Shown piece by piece: positions 44,583 to 53,598 of a stretch of 64,000 bases of DNA (position 1 is the first letter of the stretch; each line of letters begins with the position of its first letter). This DNA is from Candidatus Woodwardiibium gallinarum (GTDB taxonomy: Bacteria; Bacillota; Clostridia; Oscillospirales; CAG-382): NCBI GenBank assembly GCA_904419545.1, contig CAJFRY010000017.1:16608-80607 (forward strand), given 5' to 3'. The translations under genes were made by a program, and so were the position numbers. A model generated the notes under the pieces. That model had not been told where the DNA came from, searched no databases, and worked only from the letters and a program-made list of their open reading frames with translations.

Positions 44583-45215
44583 ATGCACCGATTCGCTCAA
44601 GGCAGAACCACCGTCGTTTACGACCTCGGAGACGGGACGGTCTGCAAGCTGTTCCCGGCCGGCTATCCGCGCGCATACATCGAGCACGAATACCGAAACG
44701 CCGTACGCTTCCGCCAAATCGGACTTCCCGCGCCCAAGGCATTCGGGCTGATCGAACGGGACGGCCGGACAGGCATCCTGTACGAAAAGCTCTCGGGCCG
44801 GACGCTGCGGCAATGCACGGACGAAGCGGCGGTTTCCCCGGACGACGCGCTGCGGCTGCTTGCCGGTCTGCACGCGCGTATCCTGCGCGCCGAGGGCAGG
44901 GGCGGGATGGATTACAGGGACGTCCTGCTGCTTGTGAACGGCGACGGCCTGCGCGGGGAGATTGAGGCGCTGCCGGACGGCGACAGGCTGCTGCACGGCG
45001 ATCTGCACCCCGGAAACATCATCCTTGACGAGCGGGGCGAACCGCATATCATCGATTTTATGAATGTCTGCTGCGGCCCGGCCCTGTACGACATCGCACG
45101 GACCTATTTTCTCACCGGCGCGAAAAGCTATCTGACCCATATGCACGCGACGAAAAACCAAATCGAGCCGTTCCTCGCGGTCCTCCGAAAGGCCAGGGAA
45201 AGAACGGGCTTTTAG
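44583..45215 (+). CDS. Small APH/choline-kinase-fold phosphotransferase
   Basis: 210 residues, short for the family. Marks: RTTVVYDLGDGTVCKLFP with the ATP-site Lys, GILYEKLSGRTL hinge, LLHGDLHPGNIIL catalytic loop and PHIIDFMNVCCGPALYDIAR. The N-lobe is compact. The substrate is unknown; members phosphorylate small molecules or fructosamine-like adducts. Site AAGAGG; 15 nt upstream of trmO, so probably co-transcribed with it and the PurF-like gene. Confidence 0.85.
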   Translation: MHRFAQGRTTVVYDLGDGTVCKLFPAGYPRAYIEHEYRNAVRFRQIGLPAPKAFGLIERDGRTGILYEKLSGRTLRQCTDEAAVSPDDALRLLAGLHARILRAEGRGGMDYRDVLLLVNGDGLRGEIEALPDGDRLLHGDLHPGNIILDERGEPHIIDFMNVCCGPALYDIARTYFLTGAKSYLTHMHATKNQIEPFLAVLRKARERTGF

Positions 45216-45230
45216 AAAGGCTGCAACGAT

Positions 45231-45932
45231 ATGAGCGACGCCATCCCCTTCCGCCCGATTGGGCGCATCCATACCGACTTCCCCGCCAAGTTCGGCGTGC
45301 CGCGCCAGAGCGCGCCCGACTCGGCGCTGACGGGCCGGATCGTTTTCGAGCCGGAATACCGGGTGCCCGAGGCGTTCCGCGGACTGGAGGACTTCTCGCA
45401 CATCTGGGTGCTCTGGCTGTTTTCCGAATCCCTGCGGGAAGGCTGGTCGCCGACGGTACGGCCGCCGCGCCTGGGCGGAAACCGGCGGTTCGGCGTGTTC
45501 GCCACACGATCGCCTTACCGACCGAACCCGATCGCGCTGTCCTGCCTGAAGCTGGAAGCGGTCGATACAAACGCGCGCGATGGGCCGGTGCTGTGCGTCT
45601 CGGGCATCGATATGCAGAACGGCACGCCGGTGCTGGACATCAAGCCCTACCTGCCGTACGCCGATTCGCGGCCGGACGCATGCGGCGGCTTTAGCGAGCA
45701 GGTGAAGGAAAAGCGGCTGACGGTAGACTTCCCTTCCGCACTGCTGAACGGCCTTGCACCCGACAAGCGGGACGGCGCGCTGGAGTTTCTCGCGCAGGAT
45801 CCGCGGCCGGGCTACCACGACGACCCTGCGCGGGTCTACCGCATCGCCTATGCAGGAAAAGACATCCATTTTACGGTCGCCGGCAACGTCCTGACGGTGA
45901 CCGGCATAACGGAAATCCACAACGACAGATAA
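45231..45932 (+). CDS. trmO: tRNA (N6-threonylcarbamoyladenosine-37-N6)-methyltransferase TrmO
   Basis: 233 residues. FRPIGRIHTDFPAKFGVPRQ opening, LEDFSHIWVLWLF, GVFATRSPYRPNPIALSCLK (SAM pocket) and LDIKPYLPYADS are the family signatures of TsaA/TrmO, a beta-barrel SAM enzyme that methylates t6A37 in threonine tRNAs. The C-terminal 60 residues form the second small domain. Ribosome site AAAGG. Lies between the kinase and the PurF-like gene on one strand with gaps of 15 and 21 nt. Confidence 0.93.
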   Translation: MSDAIPFRPIGRIHTDFPAKFGVPRQSAPDSALTGRIVFEPEYRVPEAFRGLEDFSHIWVLWLFSESLREGWSPTVRPPRLGGNRRFGVFATRSPYRPNPIALSCLKLEAVDTNARDGPVLCVSGIDMQNGTPVLDIKPYLPYADSRPDACGGFSEQVKEKRLTVDFPSALLNGLAPDKRDGALEFLAQDPRPGYHDDPARVYRIAYAGKDIHFTVAGNVLTVTGITEIHNDR

Positions 45933-45953
45933 AGAAAGAGGAGTACAACACAT

Positions 45954-47360
45954 ATGGGCGGATTTTTCGGGGTCGCCTCCAAGAGCGACTGTGTATTTGA
46001 TCTGTTTTTCGGTACCGACTACCATTCCCACCTCGGCACCAAGCGCGGCGGGATGGCCGTCTACGGCAAGGACGGGTTTGAGCGCGCGATCCACAACATC
46101 GAGAACGCGCCGTTCCGTACCAAATTCGAGCGCGACGTCGAAGAAATGAAAGGGAACCTGGGCATCGGCTGCATTTCCGACACCGAGCCGCAGCCGCTCA
46201 TCGTGCGTTCGCACCTCGGGAACTTCGCCATCAGCACGGTCGGGCGCATCAACAACGTCGACACGCTCGTCCAAGAGGCGTTCACCAACGGAACGACGCA
46301 CTTTCTGGAGATGAGCGGCGGCGACATCAATCCCACCGAGCTGACGGCCGCGCTCATCAACCGGCGCGACTCGATCCCTGAGGGCATCCGCTACGCGCAG
46401 AGCATAATCGACGGGTCGATGTCGATGCTCATCCTCACGCCGGAAGGCATCTACGCCGCACGTGACCGGCTCGGGCGCACGCCGGTCATCATCGGCAAGA
46501 AGAAGGGCGCCTACTGCGCGTCGTTTGAATCGTTCGCCTACCTCAATCTGGGATACGACGACTGCCGCGAGCTGGGGCCGGGCGAGGTGGTGTTCATCAC
46601 CCCCGAATCGGTCGAGGTCGTCGTCCCGCCGGCAGACAAAATGAAAATCTGCACCTTCCTTTGGGTGTACTTCGGCTACCCTTCCTCCACCTATGAAAAA
46701 GTAAATGTGGAACAGATGCGCTACAACTGCGGCGACATGCTCGCCCGCCGTGACAACGTAGAAGCGGACAGTGTGGCCGGCGTGCCGGATTCGGGCACCG
46801 CGCACGCAATCGGCTACGCCAATCGGGCTGGCATCCCCTTCACGCGTCCGTTTATCAAGTACACACCGACGTGGCCGCGCTCGTTTATGCCGCAGAACCA
46901 GTCCAAGCGCAACCTCATTGCGCGGATGAAGCTGATTCCGGTCGACGCGCTCATCCGCGGCAAGCGGCTGATTTTGATCGACGATTCGATCGTGCGCGGC
47001 ACGCAGCTCCGCGAGACGACTGAGTTCCTCTACCACAGCGGCGCAAAGGAGGTCCACATCCGTCCCGCCTGCCCGCCGCTGCTGTTCGGCTGTAAATACC
47101 TCAATTTCTCGCGTTCGACCTCGGATATGGATCTCATCACGCGCCGCGTGATCGCCTCGCTGGAAGGCGGCGACGGCAGCACGAACCTCGCCGCCTACAC
47201 CGACCCCGACTCGCCGCAGTACGCGGAGATGGTCGAGTGCATCCGCCGTGAGCTGAAATTCACTACGCTCAAGTACCACCGACTGGACGATATGCTCGCA
47301 GCAGCAGGCGGCGACCCCTGCCGGTTCTGCACCTACTGCTGGACAGGAAAAGAAGAATGA
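45954..47360 (+). CDS. Amidophosphoribosyltransferase-like protein without catalytic Cys
   Basis: 468 residues with PurF layout. The phosphoribosyltransferase domain is intact: LILIDDSIVRGTQL is the PRPP-binding motif. Likely 4Fe-4S ligands are present (ICTFLWVYFG, FGCKYLNF, CRFCTYCW). The glutaminase half, however, starts MGGFFGV where PurF has Met-Cys-Gly, so the N-terminal nucleophile Cys is Gly, and the oxyanion HNGN segment reads TVGRINN. Glutamine cannot be used; ammonia, another protein's ammonia, or a different reaction is needed. Ribosome site AAAGAGGAG. Overlaps the next gene by 4 nt. Other pur genes are not adjacent. Confidence 0.85.
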   Translation: MGGFFGVASKSDCVFDLFFGTDYHSHLGTKRGGMAVYGKDGFERAIHNIENAPFRTKFERDVEEMKGNLGIGCISDTEPQPLIVRSHLGNFAISTVGRINNVDTLVQEAFTNGTTHFLEMSGGDINPTELTAALINRRDSIPEGIRYAQSIIDGSMSMLILTPEGIYAARDRLGRTPVIIGKKKGAYCASFESFAYLNLGYDDCRELGPGEVVFITPESVEVVVPPADKMKICTFLWVYFGYPSSTYEKVNVEQMRYNCGDMLARRDNVEADSVAGVPDSGTAHAIGYANRAGIPFTRPFIKYTPTWPRSFMPQNQSKRNLIARMKLIPVDALIRGKRLILIDDSIVRGTQLRETTEFLYHSGAKEVHIRPACPPLLFGCKYLNFSRSTSDMDLITRRVIASLEGGDGSTNLAAYTDPDSPQYAEMVECIRRELKFTTLKYHRLDDMLAAAGGDPCRFCTYCWTGKEE

Positions 47361-47884
47361 TTTGCCGCGCCGTCGCGCCGGACGAATTGGAGCTCGGTCT
47401 GTTTGACGGGTTTGTCCGTCGGCAGGAGGTCAACCTCTGTTACCGGCGTGAGCATGGGCGATGGGTAGTGCGTTCCGACCCGTTCGTAGACGACTGGAGC
47501 GAGGCAGATTATCGTTTTCTCATTGAATGTCTGCATAACACGCTGAAAACCGGCGGCGCGTTGTTCGGCGTGTTCGACGGCAGCGTCCTGAAAGGCTTCG
47601 CGTCGGTCGAATCAAAGCCGATGGGCTCGCGGGGGCAGTACCGTGACCTGTCCGCCCTGCATGTGTCCGCCGACTGCCGGCGCCGCGGGCTGGGCCGCGT
47701 TCTGTTTGCGAAGGCGGCCGGATGGGCCCGCGCACAGGGCGCTGAAAAGCTCTATATCTCATCGCACTCCGCGCTGGAGACGCAGCGGTTCTACCGCGCG
47801 CTCGGCTGTACAGACGCCGCAGAGCCGGATAAAGCGCACGCCGCACGCGAGCCGTTCGACTGTCAGCTCGAATACAAGCTATAG
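47357..47884 (+). CDS. GNAT-family acetyltransferase
   Basis: 175 residues. The acetyl-CoA site LSALHVSADCRRRGLGRVLF (R-R-x-G-L-G) and YISSHSALETQRFYRALGCT are canonical. Start codon overlaps the PurF-like stop. Its last five codons (E-Y-K-L-stop) are duplicated 140 nt downstream, at the far side of a MITE-like element, so the repeat inserted at its end. Substrate unknown. Confidence 0.85.
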   Translation: MICRAVAPDELELGLFDGFVRRQEVNLCYRREHGRWVVRSDPFVDDWSEADYRFLIECLHNTLKTGGALFGVFDGSVLKGFASVESKPMGSRGQYRDLSALHVSADCRRRGLGRVLFAKAAGWARAQGAEKLYISSHSALETQRFYRALGCTDAAEPDKAHAAREPFDCQLEYKL

Positions 47885-48020
47885 CCGATTGTAAAACTGC
47901 GTTTTACAATCGAGAACCGCGCGGCGGGGATACGCGCGCTTATCGCCGCCTGCCAAAATCAGCGATTTTGGCGGCTCCCCAAACGGATTCTATTTAAAAT
48001 TGCTGACTTTTACAATTGGC
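47884..48020. mobile_element. MITE-like element, copy 1
   Basis: Ends are 13-bp inverted repeats with one mismatch: GCCGATTGTAAAA (47884-47896) and TTTTACAATTGGC (48008-48020). Inner hairpins include GATTGTAAAA...TTTTACAATC and GCCAAAATC-AGC-GATTTTGGC. Flanks are a 15-bp direct repeat with two mismatches, GAATACAAGCTATAG (47870) and GAATATAAGCTATAA (48024), consistent with a target-site duplication. No coding capacity. The first 99 nt recur at 63812 with one difference. Confidence 0.8.
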
Positions 48021-48053
48021 AAGGAATATAAGCTATAAAAGGAGAGATACACA

Positions 48054-48671
48054 ATGACCGAGGAACAGAAAATCTTTGCAGGCAAGCTGTTCTGCCCGGG
48101 CGACCCCGCCCTGCGCGCGCTGAAGCTGAAGGCGCACAACCTGTGTACACGCTACAACGCCACCTTCGAAGACGAAACGGAGATCCGTACCGTCCTGCTG
48201 TCCGAGCTGTTCGGCAGTTTGGGTGCAGGCAGCTTCCTACAGGGGCCGATTTATGTGCACTACGGCTGCCATACGACCATCGGCGAGCGGTTTTTCGGCA
48301 ATTTCAATCTAACCATCCAGGACGATGCGCGCGTCACCATCGGCAACGACTGTAATTTTGGACCGGGTGCGACAATCGTCACGCCGGTCCATCCGATGCT
48401 GCCCGACGAACGGAAGCTGCTGAAACTGCCCGACGGCAGCGAAAAACGCGTCTGCTACGCAAAACCCGTCATCATCGGCGACAACTGCTGGTTCGGCGCA
48501 AACGTGACGGTTTGTCCGGGCGTAACGATCGGTGACAACTGCGTCATCGGCGCGGGCAGCGTGGTCACGCGCGACATTCCGTCCGACAGCTTTGCCGCCG
48601 GCGTGCCCTGCCGCGTGATCCGCGGGATCACCGAATCCGACCGGATGGCAAACCGTCCCGAACTGTTCTGA
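48054..48671 (+). CDS. Sugar O-acetyltransferase (maltose/galactoside type, left-handed beta-helix)
   Basis: 205 residues of the LacA/Maa family. N-terminal helices (KIFAGKLFCPGDPALRALKL, AHNLCTRYNAT) precede hexapeptide repeats, including VHYGCHTTIGERFFGNFNL, IGNDCNFGPGATIVTPVHPM (His of the active site), IIGDNCWFGANVTVCPGVTI and NCVIGAGSVVTRDIP. The enzyme trimer moves acetyl from CoA to sugar hydroxyls in the cytosol. GGAGAG site. The MITE-like element separates it from the upstream operon. Confidence 0.93.
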   Translation: MTEEQKIFAGKLFCPGDPALRALKLKAHNLCTRYNATFEDETEIRTVLLSELFGSLGAGSFLQGPIYVHYGCHTTIGERFFGNFNLTIQDDARVTIGNDCNFGPGATIVTPVHPMLPDERKLLKLPDGSEKRVCYAKPVIIGDNCWFGANVTVCPGVTIGDNCVIGAGSVVTRDIPSDSFAAGVPCRVIRGITESDRMANRPELF

Positions 48672-48729
48672 ACGCAAAGCCGGCCGTCTATGTAAACGAC
48701 GCCTTTACAGCGCAACAACGAATGCATCA

Positions 48730-48757
48730 TTGTTTTCCTCCGATTTTCCGTTATACT
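48730..48757 (+). promoter_or_regulatory. Promoter of the HTH regulator at 48799
   Basis: TTGTTT (48730-48735), 16-nt spacer, TATACT (48752-48757). Confidence 0.65.
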
Positions 48758-48798
48758 ATGGGTGTAGGGCCTACAGAACAACAGAGAGGAGTTCCCGA

Positions 48799-49920
48799 AT
48801 GAACCTGGAAATCGGAGCAATCATCAAAAGCCTTCGGGCAAAGCATAAATACACGCAGGAGCAGCTTTCCGCCTTCCTCGGCGTGACGCCGCAGGCGGTC
48901 TCGCGCTGGGAGGCGGGGAACGGCTATCCGGACATCGAGCTGCTGCCCGCCATCGCCCGTTTTTTTGAAGTCAGCACCGACGAGCTGCTCGGTCTGGACC
49001 GCACAGAGCGGGAGAAGCGGCGCGACGAGATCCTGCTCGACATCCAGAAGCAGGCCGAAACCGGCGCCGCCGACCCGGAAACGCTCCAAACGGCCAGGCG
49101 CTACGCCGCCGAATACCCGTCCGACGAACGCATCCAGATGCATGTGGCCGACACGCTGTGCCGTATGCATATGTGGGAGGACCGGCCGTCTCTGGACGCG
49201 CTTGAGGAAGCGGAAAAGCTCTACCTGACGCTCGCAGACACAACGCAGGACGACGAATTCCGCTATGAGGTGCTGGAATCGCTCGCAGCGCTGTACGCGG
49301 TCGGCTACAAGGACGCGTTTCGGGTCGAGCAGGTGCTGCGCAGGCTGCCGACGATGAAATACTGCCGCGAATCGGTCGCCTCTTCGATGTCGAATATGAT
49401 GAAAAGTGACCCCGCGCCCGCGCAGGATTACATCGAGAAGCTGACTGCCTCGCTCGCGTCGGCGCTGGAGCGATATATCGTCGACAGAATCCCGAACGGC
49501 CCGGAGCGCTGGGACGAAAAGGTTATGATGCTGGAGAACGTCATCTCGCTGTACCATTTTGTGTTCGGCGACGACCTGGTGTATTATCATGCGAATGCGG
49601 CAGTTCTGTACCGCATCATCGCCACCTACAGGATCGCGCAGAAGCGATACGACGACGCACTGGATTGTCTGGAGCACATGTGCGTTCATCTTCAGGCGGA
49701 CAGCCGCGTCAAAGCCGGCGACACATTTACCTCGCCGTTTGCGGACGCGATGTCCTATCCCGAGCAGGTACAGCCGTTCGGCACGTTCCATACACTGCTT
49801 GCACACAACAGCGCATGGTATGTCCTGCACGACAAGCTCCCGCAGGAGCGGTACGACCCTATCCGCGAAACGCCGCGGTTCCAAAAGATCGTAAAAGCGC
49901 TTACGGAGATCGCGGAATAA
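48799..49920 (+). CDS. XRE-family regulator with helical-repeat C-terminus
   Basis: 373 residues. HTH at 5-60 (IIKSLRAKHKYTQEQLSAFL, VTPQAVSRWEAGNGYPDIEL), then a long helical region with TPR-like units (TARRYAAEYPSDERIQMHVA, IATYRIAQKRYDDALDCLEH). Same architecture as the regulator at 16046. ATG 48799 follows AGAGAGGAG. Own promoter and a perfect 14-bp terminator. Regulated genes are not evident; the opp operon is convergent. Confidence 0.87.
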   Translation: MNLEIGAIIKSLRAKHKYTQEQLSAFLGVTPQAVSRWEAGNGYPDIELLPAIARFFEVSTDELLGLDRTEREKRRDEILLDIQKQAETGAADPETLQTARRYAAEYPSDERIQMHVADTLCRMHMWEDRPSLDALEEAEKLYLTLADTTQDDEFRYEVLESLAALYAVGYKDAFRVEQVLRRLPTMKYCRESVASSMSNMMKSDPAPAQDYIEKLTASLASALERYIVDRIPNGPERWDEKVMMLENVISLYHFVFGDDLVYYHANAAVLYRIIATYRIAQKRYDDALDCLEHMCVHLQADSRVKAGDTFTSPFADAMSYPEQVQPFGTFHTLLAHNSAWYVLHDKLPQERYDPIRETPRFQKIVKALTEIAE

Positions 49921-49924
49921 CAAA

Positions 49925-49967
49925 AAAACGCCGTAAAACGGATGAAAAATCCATTTTACGGCGTTTT
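49925..49967. terminator. Strong terminator after the HTH gene
   Basis: Perfect 14-bp stem AAAACGCCGTAAAA / TTTTACGGCGTTTT (49925-49938 / 49954-49967) plus an inner GGAT-GAAAA-ATCC hairpin; A/T runs on both sides. Confidence 0.88.
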
Positions 49968-50068
49968 GCCGCGCATAAGAGGAAATCTTCCCTTTGATTG
50001 GCTCCCCTTCCGGCAGAAAACAGCAAATCACTGTGTCGGAAACACGAATGCAATCCGCCGCGCAAAGA

Positions 50069-50100
50069 AATGTCCCTGCCGCAGATAAGACAGGGACATT
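50069..50100 (-). terminator. Terminator of the opp operon
   Basis: 10-bp stem AATGTCCCTG / CAGGGACATT (50069-50078 / 50091-50100); a short T-rich stretch follows on the minus strand. It lies 20 nt after the last gene of the operon. Confidence 0.65.
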
Positions 50101-50120
50101 CCGTCTGTATTTCGGTCATC

Positions 50121-50378
50121 TTATCGCAGCCAGAAATAGGCGATCATAAACACAGCGGCGACACAGAGCATCACACCCAGCGCAACAGGAAGCATAACAG
50201 AGAGTGCGCCTTTGATCATCGCGCGGCGTTCACGCGGGGTGATATTCAGCTCGCGGAGCTTTTTCCGCTCTGCCTCATAGGTGTCATTTTTCGGTCGATA
50301 CCATTTGAAGCCCTCGACGTTCATATCCGCAACTGTGCGGCCATCATCCTCCGGCGGCAGCTTTTTCAGATCTGCCAT
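50121..50378 (-). CDS. Small single-pass membrane protein at the end of the opp operon
   Basis: 85 residues: a polar, charged N-terminal part (KWYRPKNDTYEAERKKLREL, then NITPRERRAM) and one or two C-terminal helices (ALSVMLPVALGVMLCVAAVF). ATG 50378 overlaps the end region of oppF by a few bases, so it is co-translated. No known Opp subunit looks like this; it may be an accessory protein. Confidence 0.7.
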   Translation of the reverse strand: MADLKKLPPEDDGRTVADMNVEGFKWYRPKNDTYEAERKKLRELNITPRERRAMIKGALSVMLPVALGVMLCVAAVFMIAYFWLR

Positions 50379-50383
50379 AGCGC

Positions 50384-51361
50384 TCAACTCTGCGGGTAGA
50401 GGTGGCAGGCCACACTGTGACCCGGCTCATACTCGCGGAACACAGGCGTCTGCTCACGGCAAATCTGCCTGCATTCTGGGCAGCGGGTGCAAAATTTGCA
50501 GCCCTTGGGCGGATTGGAGGGGGACGGCAGGTCTCCCTGAAGGATAGTACGGTTCATCTTCACGGTCGGGTCGGGCATCGGAACAGCGGAAAGCAACGCG
50601 CGGGTATAGGGATGCATCGGATTGTCGAAGATCTGCTTTTTGTTGCCCAGCTCGACAATATTTCCGAGATACATCACGCCGACACGGTGCGAGATATGCT
50701 CGACGACCGAGAGGTCGTGCGAAATGAACAGATAGGAAAAGCCAAACTTCTCCTGAAAATCGGTCAGCAGGTTGATAATCTGCGCCTGCACCGAGACGTC
50801 CAGCGCACTGACCGGCTCGTCACAGACGATGAACTCGGGTTTAAGCGCGAGCGCACGCGCGATGCAGATGCGCTGCCGTTGACCGCCGGAAAACTCGTGC
50901 GGATAGCGGTCGTAATACTGGCGCTGCAAGCCGCAGGACTGCATCACGCCGAGAATATAGTCCTCAAACTCCTTTTTAGGGACGATCTTATGCGCCTTAA
51001 CCGCTTCGCCGATGATTGCACCGACCGGCATACGGGGGCTGAGGCTGGAATAGGGGTCCTGAAAGATGATCTGCATCTGCGGGCGCATCCGGCGCAGCTC
51101 CTTTTTGGAGACGGTAGCCAGATCCAGCCCCTTGAAGAGCACCTGACCGCCCGTCACTTCGTGCAGGCGGAGGATGGAGCGGCCGACCGTCGTCTTGCCG
51201 CAGCCCGACTCGCCGACAAGGCCGAGCGTGGTTCCCTTCTCGATGGTAAACGAGATATCGTCCACCGCCTTTAGGAACGCGTTCGGCTTGCCGAAAAAAT
51301 TTTTGCCGACAGGGAAATATTTTTTAAGGTTTTTGACCTCAAGACACAAATTATTTTCCAT
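50384..51361 (-). CDS. oppF: Oligopeptide/dipeptide ABC transporter ATPase OppF
   Basis: 325 residues. Walker A GESGCGKTTVGR, signature FSGGQRQR, Walker B FIVCDEPVSALD, H-loop SHD. The C-terminal oligopeptide-transporter extension carries CKFCTRCPECRQIC, cysteines that form a 4Fe-4S site in some dipeptide importers. It powers peptide uptake together with OppD. Start ATG 51361, three bases after the oppD stop. Confidence 0.93.
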   Translation of the reverse strand: MENNLCLEVKNLKKYFPVGKNFFGKPNAFLKAVDDISFTIEKGTTLGLVGESGCGKTTVGRSILRLHEVTGGQVLFKGLDLATVSKKELRRMRPQMQIIFQDPYSSLSPRMPVGAIIGEAVKAHKIVPKKEFEDYILGVMQSCGLQRQYYDRYPHEFSGGQRQRICIARALALKPEFIVCDEPVSALDVSVQAQIINLLTDFQEKFGFSYLFISHDLSVVEHISHRVGVMYLGNIVELGNKKQIFDNPMHPYTRALLSAVPMPDPTVKMNRTILQGDLPSPSNPPKGCKFCTRCPECRQICREQTPVFREYEPGHSVACHLYPQS

Positions 51362-51364
51362 CGG

Positions 51365-52522
51365 TCACTCACCCGCCTTCCTGACGTTTTCGAGCCGGCA
51401 GGCTACGAAATGGGTATCACTGTACTGGCGCAGGCAGGGATATTCCCCGGCGCATTCGTGGACGCGCATTTCACAGCGGTCCCGGAAATAGCAGTAGTTC
51501 GGCAAGTTGATCGGGTTTGGCACCTGTCCGGGGATGCTGTAAAGTCGTCCGCCGGTCTTACCGACGACAGGCTTGCTTTTCATCAAGCCAATGGTATACG
51601 GATGCTTAGGGTCCAGAAAAATCTCCTGAACCGTGCCCTTTTCAATGATCCGTCCGGCATACATCACGACGACATAGTCCGCCATTTCCGCAACAACACC
51701 GAGGTCGTGCGTGATAAGCATGATGCTGCCGTTGATTTTGGCGCGCACCTCACGCAGCAGGTCGAGAATCTGCGCCTGAATCGTGACGTCCAGTGCGGTT
51801 GTCGGCTCGTCGGCGATAATCAGCTTGGGATTGCAGGCCAGCGCCATCGCAATCATGACGCGTTGCCGCATACCGCCGGACAGCTCGTGCGGATAGCTTT
51901 TATAGACCTCCGCTGCACGGGCGATACCGACAAGGTCGAGCATTTCGATGGATTTCTCCTTTGCCTGCTGTTTATCAAAGCCCAGATGCAACGCCGAAAC
52001 CTCGTCAAGCTGGCTGCCGATGGTGAAAATGGGGTTCAAACTCGTCATCGGCTCCTGAAAGATCATCGTGATGTCCTTGCCGCGGATCTTGCGCATCGCC
52101 TCGGTCGGCATTTTCGCGACATTGTACGCTTTGTCGCCCGCGTTATAGCGAATTTCGCCCGCAGTGATCTGTCCCTGGGGTGCCTGAACGAGCTGCATCA
52201 GCGACAGCGAGGTAACACTCTTGCCGCAACCCGATTCGCCCACGACACAGACGGTGCTGCCACGTGGGATATCGAAACTGACACCGTCGACAGCCTTGAC
52301 CACACCGGCATCGGTATAGAAATAGGTGTGCAGGTTATCGAACTCGACGATGTTGTTCGGATCGCGCATCTCAGTGAGATATTCGGATTCCTTAACATTT
52401 TTGCGCGCCTTGAGTGCCTCGTAGTGCTTCATTGCGCGGCGGTTTTCCTTGGCGATGGCACGCTCCTCCGCGCGGGTAAGGGTATATTTCTTTTTCTGTT
52501 TTACGTCTTTTTCCTTCCGCAT
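51365..52522 (-). CDS. oppD: Oligopeptide ABC transporter ATPase OppD
   Basis: 385 residues. A Lys/Glu-rich N-terminal extension of about 55 residues precedes the ATPase: Walker [13 protein letters not shown], signature LSGGMRQR, Walker [18 protein letters not shown]-type H-loop (ITHDLGVV). The C-terminal tail holds spaced cysteines ([20 protein letters not shown] then C). GAGGTAG site. Six bases after oppC. Confidence 0.93.
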   Translation of the reverse strand: MRKEKDVKQKKKYTLTRAEERAIAKENRRAMKHYEALKARKNVKESEYLTEMRDPNNIVEFDNLHTYFYTDAGVVKAVDGVSFDIPRGSTVCVVGESGCGKSVTSLSLMQLVQAPQGQITAGEIRYNAGDKAYNVAKMPTEAMRKIRGKDITMIFQEPMTSLNPIFTIGSQLDEVSALHLGFDKQQAKEKSIEMLDLVGIARAAEVYKSYPHELSGGMRQRVMIAMALACNPKLIIADEPTTALDVTIQAQILDLLREVRAKINGSIMLITHDLGVVAEMADYVVVMYAGRIIEKGTVQEIFLDPKHPYTIGLMKSKPVVGKTGGRLYSIPGQVPNPINLPNYCYFRDRCEMRVHECAGEYPCLRQYSDTHFVACRLENVRKAGE

Positions 52523-52528
52523 AACGCA

Positions 52529-53578
52529 CTACCTCTTCATCTTCGGGTCGAACGCGTCGCGCAGTCCGTCTCCGACAAAGTTAAACGCCAAGACGGCCAA
52601 CACAATGAGCACGCCGGGCGCAACCCACAAATTCGGATAGTAGGAAAGAATCTCCTGCCCGCCGTTAGCCGGTGACGCCATTGAAATCATACTGCCCCAA
52701 GCGGCCAGCGGATATTGCACGCCGAGCCCGAGGTAAGACAGGGTGGATTCATACAGGATGATCGAGCCGAGGCCGAGCGTCATCGAAACAATAAGCTGCG
52801 GCATCACGTTCGGGATCAGATGCTTGAAAATTTTGCTGAACGAGGATATACCCGTCGCCTCCGCGGCGGTCATATATTCCTGCTCACGCAGGTAGAGGAT
52901 CTGCCCGCGAACCAGCCGCGCGGTGCCCGACCAGCCGAACACGGTCAGAATGCCCATCAACCAATAAATGCGTGCGTCGGGGCTAATGGCCGGAATCGCC
53001 TTGATAAGCTGCGAGGAGATAAGCAGAATCGGCATCCCCGGCAGACAGATGAACACGTCGACCACGCGCATAATAACCATATCGACCCAGCCGCCGAAGA
53101 AGCCGGCCAAACCGCCGAAAATGACGCCGAGGATCGTCTCGAGAAAAACGACAAGGAACGCCAGCGTCAGCGAAACACGGCCGCCGTACATCAGGCGGAC
53201 AAGGACGTCCATGCGGTTGTTGTCGGTCCCGAGCGGATGCTCAAGCGAGGGCGGCGCTTTATCGGTTGAAATACCCTCGGTCACATCGTATAGCTCGTAT
53301 GCAACGCCGTCTGCGCCGGTAAAGGTCTCCTTAGCGGACATCTTGACGGTGCGCTCAATATAAAAGGTCTGGTCCTGCGCATAAGGAACGAACAGCGGAC
53401 CGACAAAGCTGAACAGGAACAGCAGCACGATGATCGCCAGTCCGACGATTGAGAGTCGGCTGCGGAAGAAGCGCTTGAGCACCAAACGCATCGGAGAGAT
53501 GACCTTTACGCTGTCATAGAGGCTCTCACCGGCAAATTCATCGGTTTCAAAAGTGGTTTGGTTCTTGTTTTCATCCAT
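52529..53578 (-). CDS. oppC: Oligopeptide ABC transporter permease OppC
   Basis: 349 residues. A cytosolic N-terminus, first helix (LSIVGLAIIVLLFLFSFVGP), then an external insertion of about 50 residues (SAKETFTGADGVAYELYDVT) before the conserved HPLGTDNNRMDVLVRLMYGG segment. Five more helices follow, with the EAA loop AAEATGISSFSKIFKHLIPN. Pairs with OppB. GGAAGGAGG site. Confidence 0.93.
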   Translation of the reverse strand: MDENKNQTTFETDEFAGESLYDSVKVISPMRLVLKRFFRSRLSIVGLAIIVLLFLFSFVGPLFVPYAQDQTFYIERTVKMSAKETFTGADGVAYELYDVTEGISTDKAPPSLEHPLGTDNNRMDVLVRLMYGGRVSLTLAFLVVFLETILGVIFGGLAGFFGGWVDMVIMRVVDVFICLPGMPILLISSQLIKAIPAISPDARIYWLMGILTVFGWSGTARLVRGQILYLREQEYMTAAEATGISSFSKIFKHLIPNVMPQLIVSMTLGLGSIILYESTLSYLGLGVQYPLAAWGSMISMASPANGGQEILSYYPNLWVAPGVLIVLAVLAFNFVGDGLRDAFDPKMKR

Positions 53579-53598
53579 AGCGGCGTTCCCTCCTTCCT

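Noticed and set aside
44577..47279. A 900-codon minus-strand open frame
   Set aside because: It is antisense to the kinase, trmO and PurF-like genes, has no ribosome site and an Arg/Val/Asp-rich composition typical of GC-rich shadows.
48751..50031. A 426-codon minus-strand open frame
   Set aside because: Shadow of the HTH regulator and its terminator.
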